Assembly (NCBI GenBank): GCA_039926025.1
Contig: JBDSXV010000054.1
Location: forward strand, 1 to 64,000
Reading direction: 5' to 3'
From: Dokdonella_A sp039926025
Lineage (GTDB): Bacteria > Pseudomonadota > Gammaproteobacteria > Xanthomonadales > Rhodanobacteraceae
Length of the DNA stretch: 64,000 nucleotides
The position numbers and the translations under genes were made by a program. This document shows, piece by piece, positions 45,334-55,625 of the stretch (position 1 is the first letter of the stretch; every line of letters starts with the position of its first letter). The notes beneath the pieces are model-generated. The model saw nothing but the letters and a program-made list of their open reading frames with translations. It was not told the DNA's origin and made no database searches.

Positions 45334-45909
45334 TCAGGCCGATGCGTCGTCCAGTGCCTTGAGATGCGCCTCGATCGCGAATACATGCGCATCGCGCGCC
45401 CCCAGTCGACGCAGCGCGTCGGCAAGGTGTATGAGGTAGTCACGGTTGAGGCCGCTGGGACCGCCGGCGCCCGCAATATGACGTGCAATATCCGCTTCCG
45501 ATGAAGGCCCCAGATACGCCGCGTTGGCTTCCGATGCGATGTAGACCAGCCCCTGCGCGTTGCTGCCGTCGTCGAACGCTAGCGTGACCACCTGGCGCAG
45601 GTAGCCGTTTTTTTCGCGTCGATCGAGATGGTCGAACACCTCTGGCGTGATCAGATACGCCATGCCGGCACACACGGCGCCGGGATCGGCAATGAGGGTC
45701 GCCACGCGCCCCGGCGCTTCCTGCGTGCCGCGGTGATCGTGCGAGCCCTGCCAGAAGCGCCGCGACCAGCCGCGGATACGCGCGGGTCGGCGTTCGAGCC
45801 AGGAGAAGTCTGCTTTCCAGATCAGCGAGCCATAGCCGAACAGCCAGACTTCGGTTTGACCGTCGAAACGATTGAGCTGACGGTTGATCTCGATGGTGTT
45901 GGCGGACAT
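45334..45909 (-). CDS. chaC: Glutathione-specific gamma-glutamylcyclotransferase
   Basis: 191 residues from ATG 45909 (ATG 45981 would extend it without conservation). ChaC features: VWLFGYGSLIWKADFSWLER at the N terminus (YGSLIW is the diagnostic motif), PARIRGWSRRFWQGSHDHRG, GRVATLIADPGAVCAGMAYL and the catalytic Glu region REKNGYLRQVVTLAF, with DYLIHLADALRRLGARDAHV near the end. The enzyme releases 5-oxoproline and Cys-Gly from glutathione. Convergent with the small basic gene. Confidence 0.9.
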   Translation of the reverse strand: MSANTIEINRQLNRFDGQTEVWLFGYGSLIWKADFSWLERRPARIRGWSRRFWQGSHDHRGTQEAPGRVATLIADPGAVCAGMAYLITPEVFDHLDRREKNGYLRQVVTLAFDDGSNAQGLVYIASEANAAYLGPSSEADIARHIAGAGGPSGLNRDYLIHLADALRRLGARDAHVFAIEAHLKALDDASA

Positions 45910-46040
45910 GGAAGGGGAGGAGAGAGGCGGTGTGGTGTGTATGGTACCGGCAGGCGGTGGTGCCTGTAGGTCATTGGTCATGCTCACAGGCGCCGCTGCA
46001 GGCTTTATCGTGCGCATCTGCACAGACCGGGGATCAAGAC

Positions 46041-48104
46041 ATGCAAGGGTTTCGATGGATGGTGATGGCGGCCGCGCTTTGCGCGACCTGCGCGTGGGCG
46101 GCGGATGGCGCGAAGACGCCGTCCGCGGGTCCTGCTGGTGTCGATCTCGCGGGCGTGGATCACACGATCAAGCCCGGCGATGACTTCGATGGTTACGCCA
46201 ACGGCGGTTGGCGGAAAGCCACGGAAATTCCGGCCGACCGTTCGAGCACGTCGGTGTTTTTCCAGGTCTACCAGAAAGCCGAGCAACGCAACGCACAACT
46301 GATCCGCGATGCGGGAGCGGGGAAACCGGCTGCGGGTTCGAACGCGCGACGGATCGCCGACTACTACACCGCGTACATGGATGAGGCCGGCATCGAGAAG
46401 GCCGGACTCACGCCGTTGAAGCCGACGCTCGCGACGATCGATGCCATCGCATCGAAGACCGACCTGGCGCGCGTGCTTGGCGCAGGCCTGCGTGCGGATG
46501 TCGACCCGATCAACGCGACCAATCTCGCCACCGAGCACCTGTTCGGCGTGTTCATTGCGCAGGGATTGCAGGACCCGTCGCACAACGTCGCCTACCTCCT
46601 GCAGGGCGGTCTTGGCATGCCGAATCGCGATTACTACATCTCTGCGGACAAGGACATGGTCGCGATCCGCGCGAAATACCAGACCTACGTCGCGGCATTG
46701 CTCACGCTTGCGGGTATCGCCGATGAGGGCGCCAAGGCGAAGCTCATCGTCGAGCTGGAAACGAAGATCGCGAACGCGCAGGCCAGCCTTGTCGACAGTG
46801 AAGACGTGCACAAGGCAAACAATCCGTGGGCGATCGATGCATTCGCAATCAAGGCGCCGGGCCTCGACTGGCCGGCCTACTTCAAGGCCGCGGGTCTTGA
46901 TGGCCAGGAGCGGATCGTCGCGTGGCAGGCCGAAGCGATCCATGGACTTTCCGCGCTGGTCGCAAGCGAACCGCTGCAGACCTGGAAGGCCTACCTCACC
47001 TTCCATGCGATCAACGAGAATGCCGGATTGCTGCCGAAGGCCTACGACGACGCGAGTTTCGATTTCTTCGGTCACACTCTGCAGGGCACGCCGCAGCAGC
47101 GCGACCGCTGGAAACGCGCGATTTCAGCGACCAATGCGGATCTCGGCGATGCGGTCGGCCAGATCTACGTCAAGCGCTATTTTCCGGCCGAATCGAAGGC
47201 GCAGGTCCAGCAGATGGTCGCCAACATTCTTGCCGCGTTCAGCGAGCGCGTCGACACGCTCGACTGGATGACTGCAGCGACGCGAGAGAAGGCGAAGGCA
47301 AAGATAGCGACGGTGCGCGTGGGTGTCGGATATCCGGAAAATTGGCGCGACTACGCATCGACGGAAATCCGCCCTGACGACGCGTTCGGCAATCATCAAC
47401 GCGCGCAGGCCGGCGAATATCAGCATCAGCGCGCGAAACTGTCGCAGACGGTCGATCGCGGCGAGTGGTGGATGACGCCGCAGACGGTCAATGCGGTGAA
47501 CCTGCCGCTGCAGAACGCACTGAATTTCCCGGCGGCGATCCTCGAAGCGCCGTTCTTCGATCCGCGCGCCGACGACGCAGCGAACTATGGTGCGATCGGC
47601 GCGGTGATTGGCCACGAGATCAGCCACAGCTTCGACAACAACGGCGCGGAATTCGATGCCGAAGGGCGTTTGGCCAATTGGTGGACGGCCGAAGACCAGG
47701 CGCATTTCAAGGCTGCCGGACAGCGCCTGGTGGAGCAGTACAACGCCTACGAACCACTGCCAGGTGTGCATCTGAACGGCCAGCAGGTACTTGGCGAAAA
47801 CATCGCGGACGTGTCCGGTCTGACCATTGCGTACGCCGCCTATCACAAGTCCCTCAAAGGCAAGACCGCACCGGTAATGGATGGACTCAGCGGCGATCAG
47901 CGGTTTTTCCTCGCATTCGCACAGACCTGGCGCAGCAAGGTGCGCGACGCTGCACTGCGCCAGCAAGTCATCACGGACGGTCATTCGCCGGGGCGTTTCC
48001 GTGCGCAGACCGTGCGCAACATCGACGCGTGGTATGGCGCGTATGCGCCGAAGGCGGGCGAAGCGCTCTATCTGGACAAGAAGTCGCGCGTCAGGATCTG
48101 GTAG
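46041..48104 (+). CDS. Secreted M13-family zinc endopeptidase (neprilysin-like)
   Basis: 687 residues from ATG 46041 (CGGGGA upstream). Signal peptide ending TCAWAADG. The N-terminal helical M13_N domain starts HTIKPGDDFDGYANGGW. The C-terminal catalytic domain has VIGHEISHSFDNNGAEFD (H525, E526, H529), the downstream Glu in GENIADVSG and a C-terminal VRIW typical of bacterial M13 enzymes. It should cut small peptides in the periplasm or medium. A composite REP element follows the stop. Confidence 0.93.
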   Translation: MQGFRWMVMAAALCATCAWAADGAKTPSAGPAGVDLAGVDHTIKPGDDFDGYANGGWRKATEIPADRSSTSVFFQVYQKAEQRNAQLIRDAGAGKPAAGSNARRIADYYTAYMDEAGIEKAGLTPLKPTLATIDAIASKTDLARVLGAGLRADVDPINATNLATEHLFGVFIAQGLQDPSHNVAYLLQGGLGMPNRDYYISADKDMVAIRAKYQTYVAALLTLAGIADEGAKAKLIVELETKIANAQASLVDSEDVHKANNPWAIDAFAIKAPGLDWPAYFKAAGLDGQERIVAWQAEAIHGLSALVASEPLQTWKAYLTFHAINENAGLLPKAYDDASFDFFGHTLQGTPQQRDRWKRAISATNADLGDAVGQIYVKRYFPAESKAQVQQMVANILAAFSERVDTLDWMTAATREKAKAKIATVRVGVGYPENWRDYASTEIRPDDAFGNHQRAQAGEYQHQRAKLSQTVDRGEWWMTPQTVNAVNLPLQNALNFPAAILEAPFFDPRADDAANYGAIGAVIGHEISHSFDNNGAEFDAEGRLANWWTAEDQAHFKAAGQRLVEQYNAYEPLPGVHLNGQQVLGENIADVSGLTIAYAAYHKSLKGKTAPVMDGLSGDQRFFLAFAQTWRSKVRDAALRQQVITDGHSPGRFRAQTVRNIDAWYGAYAPKAGEALYLDKKSRVRIW

Positions 48105-48114
48105 AGATCCATCG

Positions 48115-48300
48115 CTGTGGGAGCGCTTCAGCCGCGACGCGTTAGCTCTCCCCATTGAGGGGAGGGCTTGAACACTGCTTTGAAGTCCTCCCCTTCAAGG
48201 GGAGGATTTAGGTGGGGATGGTGTCGTTCGGTGTAAGTCCACGCCAGAGCATCGCGGCTGAAGCCGCTTCCACAGACAACTACTCCCGCAGGCAGATGCT
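48115..48300. repeat. Composite REP/hairpin element, copy C
   Basis: Order: TGTGGGAGCGCTTCAGCCGCGAC (48117-48139), two CCCC..GGGG palindromes (CTCCCCATTGAGGGGAG at 48153-48169 and TCCTCCCCTTCAAGGGGAGG at 48186-48205), TTTAGGTGGGGATGGTGT, then CATCGCGGCTGAAGCCGCTT (about 48251-48270). It lies between two convergent genes and may help end both transcripts. Confidence 0.8.
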
Positions 48301-48324
48301 CTCACAACGTGCCGCTGCAAAGCC

Positions 48325-49082
48325 CTAGCTCTTGAGCTTGTAGCCGGTGCGGAAAATCCACCATACGACGACGAGGCACAGTGCGAGGAAGCCGAGCGTC
48401 ATTCCCGCGCTGACCACGACGTTGACGTCGGAGACATCGTAGAAGCTCCAGCGGAATCCACTGATCAGATAGACCACTGGATTGAACAAGGTGATCTTCT
48501 GCCATGCGGGCGGCAGCATGTTGATCGAGTAGAACGCGCCGCCGAGAAAAGTCAGCGGCGTGACCACCATCAACGGAATCACCTGCAGTTTCTGGAAATC
48601 GTCGGCCCACAACCCGATGATGAAGCCGAACAAACTGAAGGTGACCGATGTCAACACGAGGAAGAATGCCATCCAGAACGGATGCGCTATGTGATACGGC
48701 ACGAAGAAACGTGCCGTAACGAGGATCAGGATGCCGAGCATCACCGACTTCGTCGCCGCCGCGCCTACGTATCCGAGCACCACTTCGACGAAGGACACTG
48801 GCGCCGACAGCAACTCGAAGATCGTGCCGGCCCATTTGGGCATGTAGATGCCGAACGACGCATTCGAGATGCTTTCGTTGAGCAGAGTCAACATGATCAG
48901 TCCGGGGATGATGAAGGCTGCGTAGGTGACGCCACCGACTTCGCCCATGCGCGAGCCGATCGCTGCACCGAACACGACGAAGTACAGCGATGTCGACAGC
49001 ACCGGCGACGCGATCGACTGCGTGATCGTGCGAAAGGCACGCGCCATTTCGAAGCGGTAGATCGCGCGGATCGCCTGCAGGT

Positions 49083-49086
<4 letters not shown>
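48325..49086 (-). CDS. ABC-2 type transporter permease (YadH-like)
   Basis: 253 residues with six helices, ATG 49086. Sequence pattern: IYRFEMARAFRTITQSIASP, LSTSLYFVVFGAAIGSRMG, GVTYAAFIIPGLIMLTLLNES, SNASFGIYMPKWAGTIFELL and VTPLTFLGGAFYSINMLPPAWQ, all typical of the NodJ/YadH permease group. It forms an exporter with the ATPase, whose stop overlaps its start (ATGA, 49083-49086). The exported compound is not known. Confidence 0.9.
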
Positions 49087-50024
<938 letters not shown>

Positions 50025-50169
50025 GCGCGGTCCTTGGTGGGTCGACGACGAAGGCGCATCGTATCCGACTGCAGACACGCCTGAACGCCATGTGGGGTCG
50101 CCCGCTCTACTCAACAAGGCGCGGGCCGCTTATCCTGTCGACCCTCGTGGCCGCAGGCGGCATAGTGCA

Positions 50170-50463
50170 ATGAATGATCCCGTGAACGATACGTTACCCG
50201 ACCGCTTGTGCGTCAATCCGAAAAGCTCGTTTCATGACGCCGATTTGCTGGCACGCGGCATCGGTATCCGCTTCAACGGCAAGGAGCGCATCGACGTCGA
50301 GGAATACTGCGTCAGCGAAGGCTGGATTCGCGTTGCTGCCGGACGGGCGCGCGATCGCCATGGCAACCCGATGACGATCAAGTTGAAGGGCGAAGTCGTC
50401 CCCTACATGCAGGCCGTGCCTGCAGAAGACGTCCCGGCCCTCGACAAGGAGAAGACGCCATGA
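50170..50463 (+). CDS. DUF3297 family protein
   Basis: 97 residues from ATG 50170 (AGGCGG upstream). The entire short family is recognisable: LPDRLCVNPKSSFHDADLLA, RGIGIRFNGKERIDVEEYCV, SEGWIRVAAGRARDRHGNPM, TIKLKGEVVPY. It is a cytoplasmic protein of unknown function common in proteobacteria. Its stop overlaps the start of the next YCII gene by 4 bases. Confidence 0.9.
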   Translation: MNDPVNDTLPDRLCVNPKSSFHDADLLARGIGIRFNGKERIDVEEYCVSEGWIRVAAGRARDRHGNPMTIKLKGEVVPYMQAVPAEDVPALDKEKTP

Positions 50464-50834
50464 AGTTCCTCGTCATGATCTACAACGAAGAATCGGTGAT
50501 CGATGCATTGCCGGTCGGTGAATTCGACACGATGATGCGCGGCTGCATCGAGCACGCCGACGAACTCACCGCCCAGGGCGCGCTGCTCGAATCGCAGCAG
50601 CTGGAGCCCGCGGCGACCGCGAAATCGATACGCGTGCGCAATGGGCGCAAGACGATCGTCGATGGCCCGTTCGCCGAGACCAAGGAAATTCTCGGTGGCT
50701 TCAATCTCATCGAGGCTGCGGACATGGACGAAGCCGTGCGCATCGCGTCCGAGTTTCCGTGGGCGCAGACGGGGTGTATCGAGGTGCGGCCCGTCAAGGA
50801 TTTCGATAGCGTGCGCCGGCGCGTCGGTCTTTGA
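50460..50834 (+). CDS. YCII/DGPF-domain protein
   Basis: 124 residues from ATG 50460 (AAGGAGAAG upstream), overlapping the DUF3297 gene by ATGA. Typical: MKFLVMIYNEESVIDALP, DELTAQGALLESQQLEPAAT, IVDGPFAETKEILGGFNLIE (DGPF), ASEFPWAQTGCIEVRPVKDF. Third DGPF gene of the window, with no sigma factor close by. A perfect hairpin follows within 4 bases. Confidence 0.9.
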   Translation: MKFLVMIYNEESVIDALPVGEFDTMMRGCIEHADELTAQGALLESQQLEPAATAKSIRVRNGRKTIVDGPFAETKEILGGFNLIEAADMDEAVRIASEFPWAQTGCIEVRPVKDFDSVRRRVGL

Positions 50835-50837
50835 TCT

Positions 50838-50864
50838 CGCGGGCAAGGTCAGGGCTTGCCCGCG
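50838..50864. terminator. Hairpin between convergent genes
   Basis: Perfect 10-bp stem CGCGGGCAAG / CTTGCCCGCG with a seven-base loop, between the YCII stop (50834) and the stop of the minus-strand membrane gene (50883). No T-run; likely acts as a shared terminator or RNA stabiliser. Confidence 0.55.
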
Positions 50865-50882
50865 GCTTGCAGCATCAGCGTT

Positions 50883-51380
50883 TCAGAAGCGGCCAGCGAT
50901 CGCCGGGTGGAATCTCTTCAGCGCCTTCCAGCCCAGCACGAGGAACAGCACCAGCACGATTCCCTGCGCGATCGCGAACGGCGGTTCCGCCTGGGTCGGC
51001 GCCATCGCCTTGAGCGCCGGCACTTTCGCGAACAACTGCGCGATGAGCACGAATACGTTCAAGTACAACGCCATGACGGCGGTGATCACGTAGATCGCGC
51101 GAAACGCACCGAGCAGCTTGCGCGCATACAACGCGTACAGTGCAATCGCGAGGATAAAGAGCGACAGGATCGCGACCATGTGCGAGGGCAACAAGTGGTC
51201 GAACGGGAAGAATAGAAAACCGGTCACGCTGGTTGCGATCGTCGTAGCGAGAAAGGCTGCGGTCCAGCCGGCAGACAGTCTCGAGCCGAACATGCCGATG
51301 AGCACGACGAGCCCGGACACGATGCCGATCAGGCTGATCACGGTGTGTGCGAATGTGAGCAGTGTCATTCCAAATATCAC
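50883..51380 (-). CDS. Small integral membrane protein
   Basis: 165 residues from GTG 51380, six bases after GGGGAGG; the much longer open frame upstream is the shadow of the beta-helix gene. Four to five helices are visible: VISLIGIVSGLVVLIGMF, GWTAAFLATTIATSVTGFLF, MVAILSLFILAIALYALYA, AIYVITAVMALYLNVFVLIA and AIAQGIVLVLFLVLGWKAL. It resembles DUF2306-like or unnamed four-helix membrane proteins. Function unknown. Confidence 0.7.
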   Translation of the reverse strand: MIFGMTLLTFAHTVISLIGIVSGLVVLIGMFGSRLSAGWTAAFLATTIATSVTGFLFFPFDHLLPSHMVAILSLFILAIALYALYARKLLGAFRAIYVITAVMALYLNVFVLIAQLFAKVPALKAMAPTQAEPPFAIAQGIVLVLFLVLGWKALKRFHPAIAGRF

Positions 51381-51466
51381 GATGCCTCCCCTTGGCGCGG
51401 CTGATGTGGCGGAATTTTCATTCGAGCGCGCGACGCGAGCTCGCGCGCACTGTAGCGCGCCGTGAC

Positions 51467-52597
51467 CTATTCGAAGCCATTGGCGAAGATGAAATTCCAG
51501 GTCTGGTTCTCGAAGGCGCCAGGATCGAGCGCGCCAAACGCAACGCGTGGCGCGCCGTCGAGATCGTTGGCGAGGTAGCCGTAGATCGGGATCGTGCCGA
51601 GCCCCTGGTTGAGGAAGGGCGAATCGTCGCGCAGCCGGAAGTCGTTGCCGCCGGGACTCTCGAAGTGCGGGTCGCCGGCGAGCGCGTGGGTTGCTGTCAG
51701 CGGCAGCGTGCCACTTGTCGTGCCGACGAGGCTGTAGTCGGCGAAGGCCACGCCATCGCCGAATCCCGCCGCGGTCTCGCCTTCGACGTTGGCGTCGGAA
51801 ACTTCGTTGTTGGAGAAGAGGCTGTTGATGACATCGAGACGCATGCCCGCGCCAAGGTTCACGCCGATGCCGCAGCCACGATTGCCGAGACCTGGGCAGG
51901 TTCCGTAGACGAAGGTGCTGTTCGCGACGAGCACACCGTTCGGGCCGTCGCCGGTCAGCGCGACCGCGGAGAAGTGGGCGATGGCGCTGGTCGGTGCTGC
52001 ATTGTTCGCAAACAGGCTGTTGACGACGCGGATCAGGCCGCGACGCACATACAGGTCCGCGCCGCCGGCGAAATAGCCGGCATTGCCCGCAACGATGAGG
52101 TTGTCGAGCCAGATTTCCGCCTGGATATCGGCAAAGGAGCTGATCTGCAGGCCGCCACCACGCTGGAATTGCGCCGAGTCGCCGTAGCCGTTGACGATGC
52201 TCAGATTCCACACGCCATAGCGCGGCCCGCGATTGGTCGCGCCGGGTGGCGCGAAATTCATCGACAAAACCCGATGCGTGCCTCCGCCGTCCAGCACGGT
52301 GCTGTTGGCGGTCATCACCTGCATGCCACATGGATTGCCGTTGGCTTCGACCCAACCGCCGGTCAGGAAGGCCCAACCGGGGTTGGCGCTGCTGTAAGTG
52401 AAGGTCGATGCTGCGCTGTAGACACCCTGGCGCAAGCGGATTTCATCGTCATCGTTTGACGCCGACGCGCTGTCGAGCGCGGCTTGCAGCTCGGTCGCAT
52501 TGCCGACGCAATAGTTCGTTGCGCGAGCGGCCAGAGGGGCGATCGACAATGTCAGCGCGCATACGGCACGTGCCATTCCAGATACTGCGTGCGACAT
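51467..52597 (-). CDS. Secreted right-handed beta-helix protein with C-terminal IFANGFE
   Basis: 376 residues from ATG 52597 (GGGGACCGG upstream). Signal peptide ends PLAARATN. The mature protein begins YCVGNATELQAALDSAS, typical of exported parallel beta-helix (polymorphic outer-membrane-like) proteins, followed by repeats of the RVVNSLFANN and VLVANSTFVYG kind and the closing module GDPHFESPGGNDFRLRDDSP FLNQG, AFENQ. The last residues are WNFIFANGFE, the motif shared across this window's secreted proteins. Ligand or substrate unknown. Confidence 0.8.
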   Translation of the reverse strand: MSHAVSGMARAVCALTLSIAPLAARATNYCVGNATELQAALDSASASNDDDEIRLRQGVYSAASTFTYSSANPGWAFLTGGWVEANGNPCGMQVMTANSTVLDGGGTHRVLSMNFAPPGATNRGPRYGVWNLSIVNGYGDSAQFQRGGGLQISSFADIQAEIWLDNLIVAGNAGYFAGGADLYVRRGLIRVVNSLFANNAAPTSAIAHFSAVALTGDGPNGVLVANSTFVYGTCPGLGNRGCGIGVNLGAGMRLDVINSLFSNNEVSDANVEGETAAGFGDGVAFADYSLVGTTSGTLPLTATHALAGDPHFESPGGNDFRLRDDSPFLNQGLGTIPIYGYLANDLDGAPRVAFGALDPGAFENQTWNFIFANGFE

Positions 52598-52974
52598 GTC
52601 CGGTCCCCGTTTATGCCTGCGCAAAGGAGTGTGCGCTTGTTTGAATACGCAGTCGCGCGGTGAAACCCCGAAAGTGCATCACCCTGCGGATTGAACCCGG
52701 CGGCTGGCCCTCACTCCCGCAAACGAGCCGCCGTGAAATAGGCGTCGCGAGGTCGTCGCAAGTCGATTGCTTTCGTTCAGGCAAAACGAACGCGTGGCGC
52801 GAGCCGTCGCGCCATGCAGAGCCGCATGCGCGCTGAAACCCGCGCCTCGCAGGATCATCCAGCTGAACAGTCGGGGCCGTGTTTTGTCGACACGCCGGGC
52901 ATTCAGCGCGCGTTTTCTGCGGACGCGCCTACTGCGGCGGTCGTAATCGAACGACGCTTTGCAGGAAGTATCAA
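52598..52974. other. Intergenic, 377 bases
   Basis: Divergent promoter region of the beta-helix gene and the following secreted-protein gene. No gene or repeat was recognised. Confidence 0.4.
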
Positions 52975-53379
52975 ATGAGCATCAAATGCAGCGCGCTGAG
53001 CGCCGGTCTCGTCGTCGCCTTGCTGGCTCTGGCCCCCGGCTTTGCGGCAGCCCAGAAGGACATGAAATCGGAAATGCAGGCCACGCCGGTCGATGCGAAG
53101 ATCGAGCTGCGCAACGATTCGAAATGGTCGATCCAGCAGCTTTTCTTTGCCTCGGTCGACAGCAGCAAGTGGGGTACGGATCAGCTCGGTCACCATACGC
53201 TCAAGACGGGCAGTACGTTCACGCTGAGCGAAATCAGCTGCGGCAACTATGACGTCAAGCTGATCGACGAGGACGCCGACGAGTGCATCGTGAAGAACAT
53301 ATCCCTGTGCTCCACCAGCAAGGTATGGACGCTGACGGACAAGGACCTGATGAAGTGTGAGGCGCATACGCCACAGTAA
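52975..53379 (+). CDS. Small secreted protein
   Basis: 134 residues from ATG 52975 (GCAGGAAG upstream). Signal peptide MSIKCSALSA..GFAAAQ. The mature domain has KIELRNDSKWSIQQLFFASV, SKWGTDQLGHHTLKTGSTFT, CGNYDVKLIDEDADECIVKN, and four cysteines. This pattern (short beta domain with W-G-x-DQLG and CG.YDVKL.DED) recurs in small exported bacterial proteins without a function. A strong terminator follows. Confidence 0.7.
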   Translation: MSIKCSALSAGLVVALLALAPGFAAAQKDMKSEMQATPVDAKIELRNDSKWSIQQLFFASVDSSKWGTDQLGHHTLKTGSTFTLSEISCGNYDVKLIDEDADECIVKNISLCSTSKVWTLTDKDLMKCEAHTPQ

Positions 53380-53420
53380 GCGCAGTCGCAGGTATTGCAG
53401 CTCGCTCCTGAGTCGAATCG

Positions 53421-53446
53421 AGCCCGCCGACTGGCGGGCTTTTTTT
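53421..53446 (+). terminator. Rho-independent terminator
   Basis: Perfect 8-bp stem AGCCCGCC / GGCGGGCT with loop GACT and seven T residues. Ends the transcript of the secreted-protein gene; its last base meets the stop of the convergent MBL-fold gene. Confidence 0.93.
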
Positions 53447-54831
53447 CAGACTTCGCGTGTCATGCCAGGTTGCGACAGGGTCACGTCGGTGCCGAAGCGC
53501 TTGCGCAACAGATCTGCAAGCGTGCTGCGAGCGGTATTTTCGCCGTGCGTGAGCACGACGGGCGGGTGATTGACGGAGGCTCCATACCAGTCGAGCAGCC
53601 CGTTCTGGTCGGCGTGCGCGGACAGGCCGCCGACCGTGTGGATTTGTGCGCGCACCGGAATATCGTGGCCGAACAACTTGACATGATCGAGGCCGTTGAC
53701 GAGCAGGCGGCCGAGCGTGCCGGCTGCCTGGTAACCGACGAAGATCACATGCGAACGCGGATTGGCCAGGTTGTTGGCCAGATGATGACGCACGCGTCCG
53801 CCGTTGGCCATGCCGGAGCCGGCGATGATGATCGCGCCGCCGCGAATGACATTGATCGCCTTGCTGTCGTCGATGCTTTCGCTGACGTGAAGATTCGGCA
53901 ATGCGAACGGTTTGATCCGTCCCGCCCACACCTTGGCTGCATCGGCGTCGAAGAGTTCCTCGTGGCGGTCGTACACCTGCATGACCTTCGCTGCCATCGG
54001 GCTGTCGAGGAATATCTTCCATGCGGCGACGTTCCAGTTCTCATATTGGCCCGCCAACCAGTACAGCAGCTCCTGGGTTCGTCCGACCGCGAAAGCGGGG
54101 ATCACGACATTGCCGCCCTCGGTACGCGCCTGTTCGAAGATTTCGCCAAGCTCGGCGACGGTAGCGGCGCGATCCTTGTGATTGCGATCGCCGTAGGTCG
54201 ATTCCATCAGGATCAGGTCCGCGCTCGGCGCGGGTGTCGGATCGCGCAGGATCGGTGTCCCTTTCACGCCGACGTCGCCGGAAAAAACCAGCGTCTTCGG
54301 CATGGGATCGCTCGCGCGCAGTTCGACAATGCTGGAACCCAGGATGTGGCCGGCATCGTGCAGGCGAAGGGTTATGCCGGGAAGGATTTCGGTGGCAACG
54401 TCGTAGGGCAGCGGACGCAGCAGTCTCTGTGCAGCGGCGACATCGTCGCGCGTGTAAAGCGGTTCGACTTCCGGCTCACCTTGGGCGCGGTCACGGTTCG
54501 CGAAGTCGGCCGCGTGTTCGGCCAGCGAAGCGGCATCCAGCAGCATGATCGGCATCAGGTCGCAGGTGGCGGCCTGCGCATAGATCGGACCGCTGAAACC
54601 GCGTTTGACGAGCAAGGGCACGCGACCGATATGATCGATATGCGCATGGCTCACCACCAGCGCGTCGATGGTTGCCGGTTCGAAGGTGAACGGCTCGAGA
54701 TTGCGTGCTTCGGCCTGGCGGCTGCCCTGGATCATGCCGCAGTCGAGCAGGATGCGTTTGCCTGCCGCTTCAAGCAGATGACAGGAGCCGGTGACTTCGC
54801 CGCCGGCGGCGCCGTGGAAGGTGATCCGCAT
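53446..54831 (-). CDS. Beta-CASP metallo-beta-lactamase-fold RNA hydrolase
   Basis: 461 residues from ATG 54831 (GGAGACGACG upstream); the frame extends to 55020 without conservation. MBL part: RITFHGAAGGEVTGSCHLLE, SHAHIDHIGR (zinc ligands H62, H64, D66, H67), HDAGHILGSSIVEL and VFSGDVG. Beta-CASP insert about 190-380 with STYGDRNHKD, and IIIAGSGMANGGRVRHHLAN; C-terminal RNA-metabolising motif GGLSAHADQNGLLDW. Homologues are CPSF73/YsoL-like nucleases often annotated as exonuclease of the beta-lactamase fold. It probably processes RNA in the cytoplasm. Confidence 0.92.
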   Translation of the reverse strand: MRITFHGAAGGEVTGSCHLLEAAGKRILLDCGMIQGSRQAEARNLEPFTFEPATIDALVVSHAHIDHIGRVPLLVKRGFSGPIYAQAATCDLMPIMLLDAASLAEHAADFANRDRAQGEPEVEPLYTRDDVAAAQRLLRPLPYDVATEILPGITLRLHDAGHILGSSIVELRASDPMPKTLVFSGDVGVKGTPILRDPTPAPSADLILMESTYGDRNHKDRAATVAELGEIFEQARTEGGNVVIPAFAVGRTQELLYWLAGQYENWNVAAWKIFLDSPMAAKVMQVYDRHEELFDADAAKVWAGRIKPFALPNLHVSESIDDSKAINVIRGGAIIIAGSGMANGGRVRHHLANNLANPRSHVIFVGYQAAGTLGRLLVNGLDHVKLFGHDIPVRAQIHTVGGLSAHADQNGLLDWYGASVNHPPVVLTHGENTARSTLADLLRKRFGTDVTLSQPGMTREV

Positions 54832-54956
54832 CGTCGTCTCCGCTTCGCAAGGAGCGCTGACGTTACCAGCACTTGCGGGCGATGCGTAGCGTGTCATTCC
54901 ACCTTGCGTTGGCGGCGTGGTGACCATACGTGCAGGAGATCCGACTGAGAGCCGCC

Positions 54957-55403
54957 ATGAACGCCACGCCGATCCTGATTCCATGCCCGCATTGCGCTGC
55001 GATGAATCGCACCGCAGCATCGCGACTCGATGATTCGCCCACCTGCGGGCGTTGTCATCAGCCGCTATTCACTGGTCGGTCGATTGCGTTGACAGGGGGT
55101 GACTTTGACAAGCACGCACTGCGCAGCGAATTGCCCTTGCTGGTCGACTTCTGGGCGCCCTGGTGCGGCCCGTGCGTAGGTATGGCGCCAGCGTTCGAGG
55201 CGGCAGCAAAGACGCTTGAACCTCGCATGCGTCTTGCCAAAGTCGACACCGAAGCCGTGCCTGCGCTCGGTGCGCGCTTTGCGATCCGCAGCATACCGAC
55301 GATGATCCTGTTTGCCGGCGGACGCGAAATCGCGCGACAGTCCGGCGCGATCAGCGCCGAGCAGATCGTGCGCTGGGCACGCGATAAGTTGTCGCGGGCA
55401 TGA
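54957..55403 (+). CDS. trxC: Thioredoxin 2 with N-terminal zinc site
   Basis: 148 residues from ATG 54957. N-terminal zinc module C10-PH-C13 and C30-GR-C33, linker FTGRSIALTGGDFD, and thioredoxin domain with the active site WAPWCGPC (C70, C73), the cis-Pro stretch IRSIPTMILF and a last helix. TrxC reduces disulfides and is part of the oxidative-stress response. The oxidoreductase-like small gene follows by 10 bases and may be co-expressed. Confidence 0.93.
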   Translation: MNATPILIPCPHCAAMNRTAASRLDDSPTCGRCHQPLFTGRSIALTGGDFDKHALRSELPLLVDFWAPWCGPCVGMAPAFEAAAKTLEPRMRLAKVDTEAVPALGARFAIRSIPTMILFAGGREIARQSGAISAEQIVRWARDKLSRA

Positions 55404-55413
55404 GGAAACACCC

Positions 55414-55581
55414 TTGATCGATCCTGTCGACCCGCGACCTTCCCGTCCGTCGGAGCCTGATGCGGCGGATTGTTGCGGCGAGGGTTGCGTGAATTGCGTG
55501 TTCGATATCCACGAGGCGGCGTTGGCGAAGTACGAAACCGAGTTGGCTGAGTGGCGTGCGCGTCATGCCGAAGACAGCTAG
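55414..55581 (+). CDS. Small oxidoreductase-like (PF09791-type) protein
   Basis: 55 residues from TTG 55414 with GAGGAA upstream; a frame from 55312 lies inside trxC. The heart is DCCGEGCVNCVFDIHEAALA, then KYETELAEWRARH, matching the cysteine cluster CC..GC.NCV.D.Y...L..Y of the oxidoreductase-like N-terminal family. Four cysteines may bind metal or act in redox. It is 10 bases after trxC, so thiol-redox context is plausible. Confidence 0.82.
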   Translation: MIDPVDPRPSRPSEPDAADCCGEGCVNCVFDIHEAALAKYETELAEWRARHAEDS

Positions 55582-55625
55582 CGGATGCGGCATTCGCGTC
55601 CGTCTGCGCGAGCCGCGCTCGCCAA

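Noticed and set aside
50883..52376. 497-residue membrane protein with long N-terminal extension
   Set aside because: The extension is the shadow of the beta-helix gene; a GGGGAGG site precedes GTG 51380.
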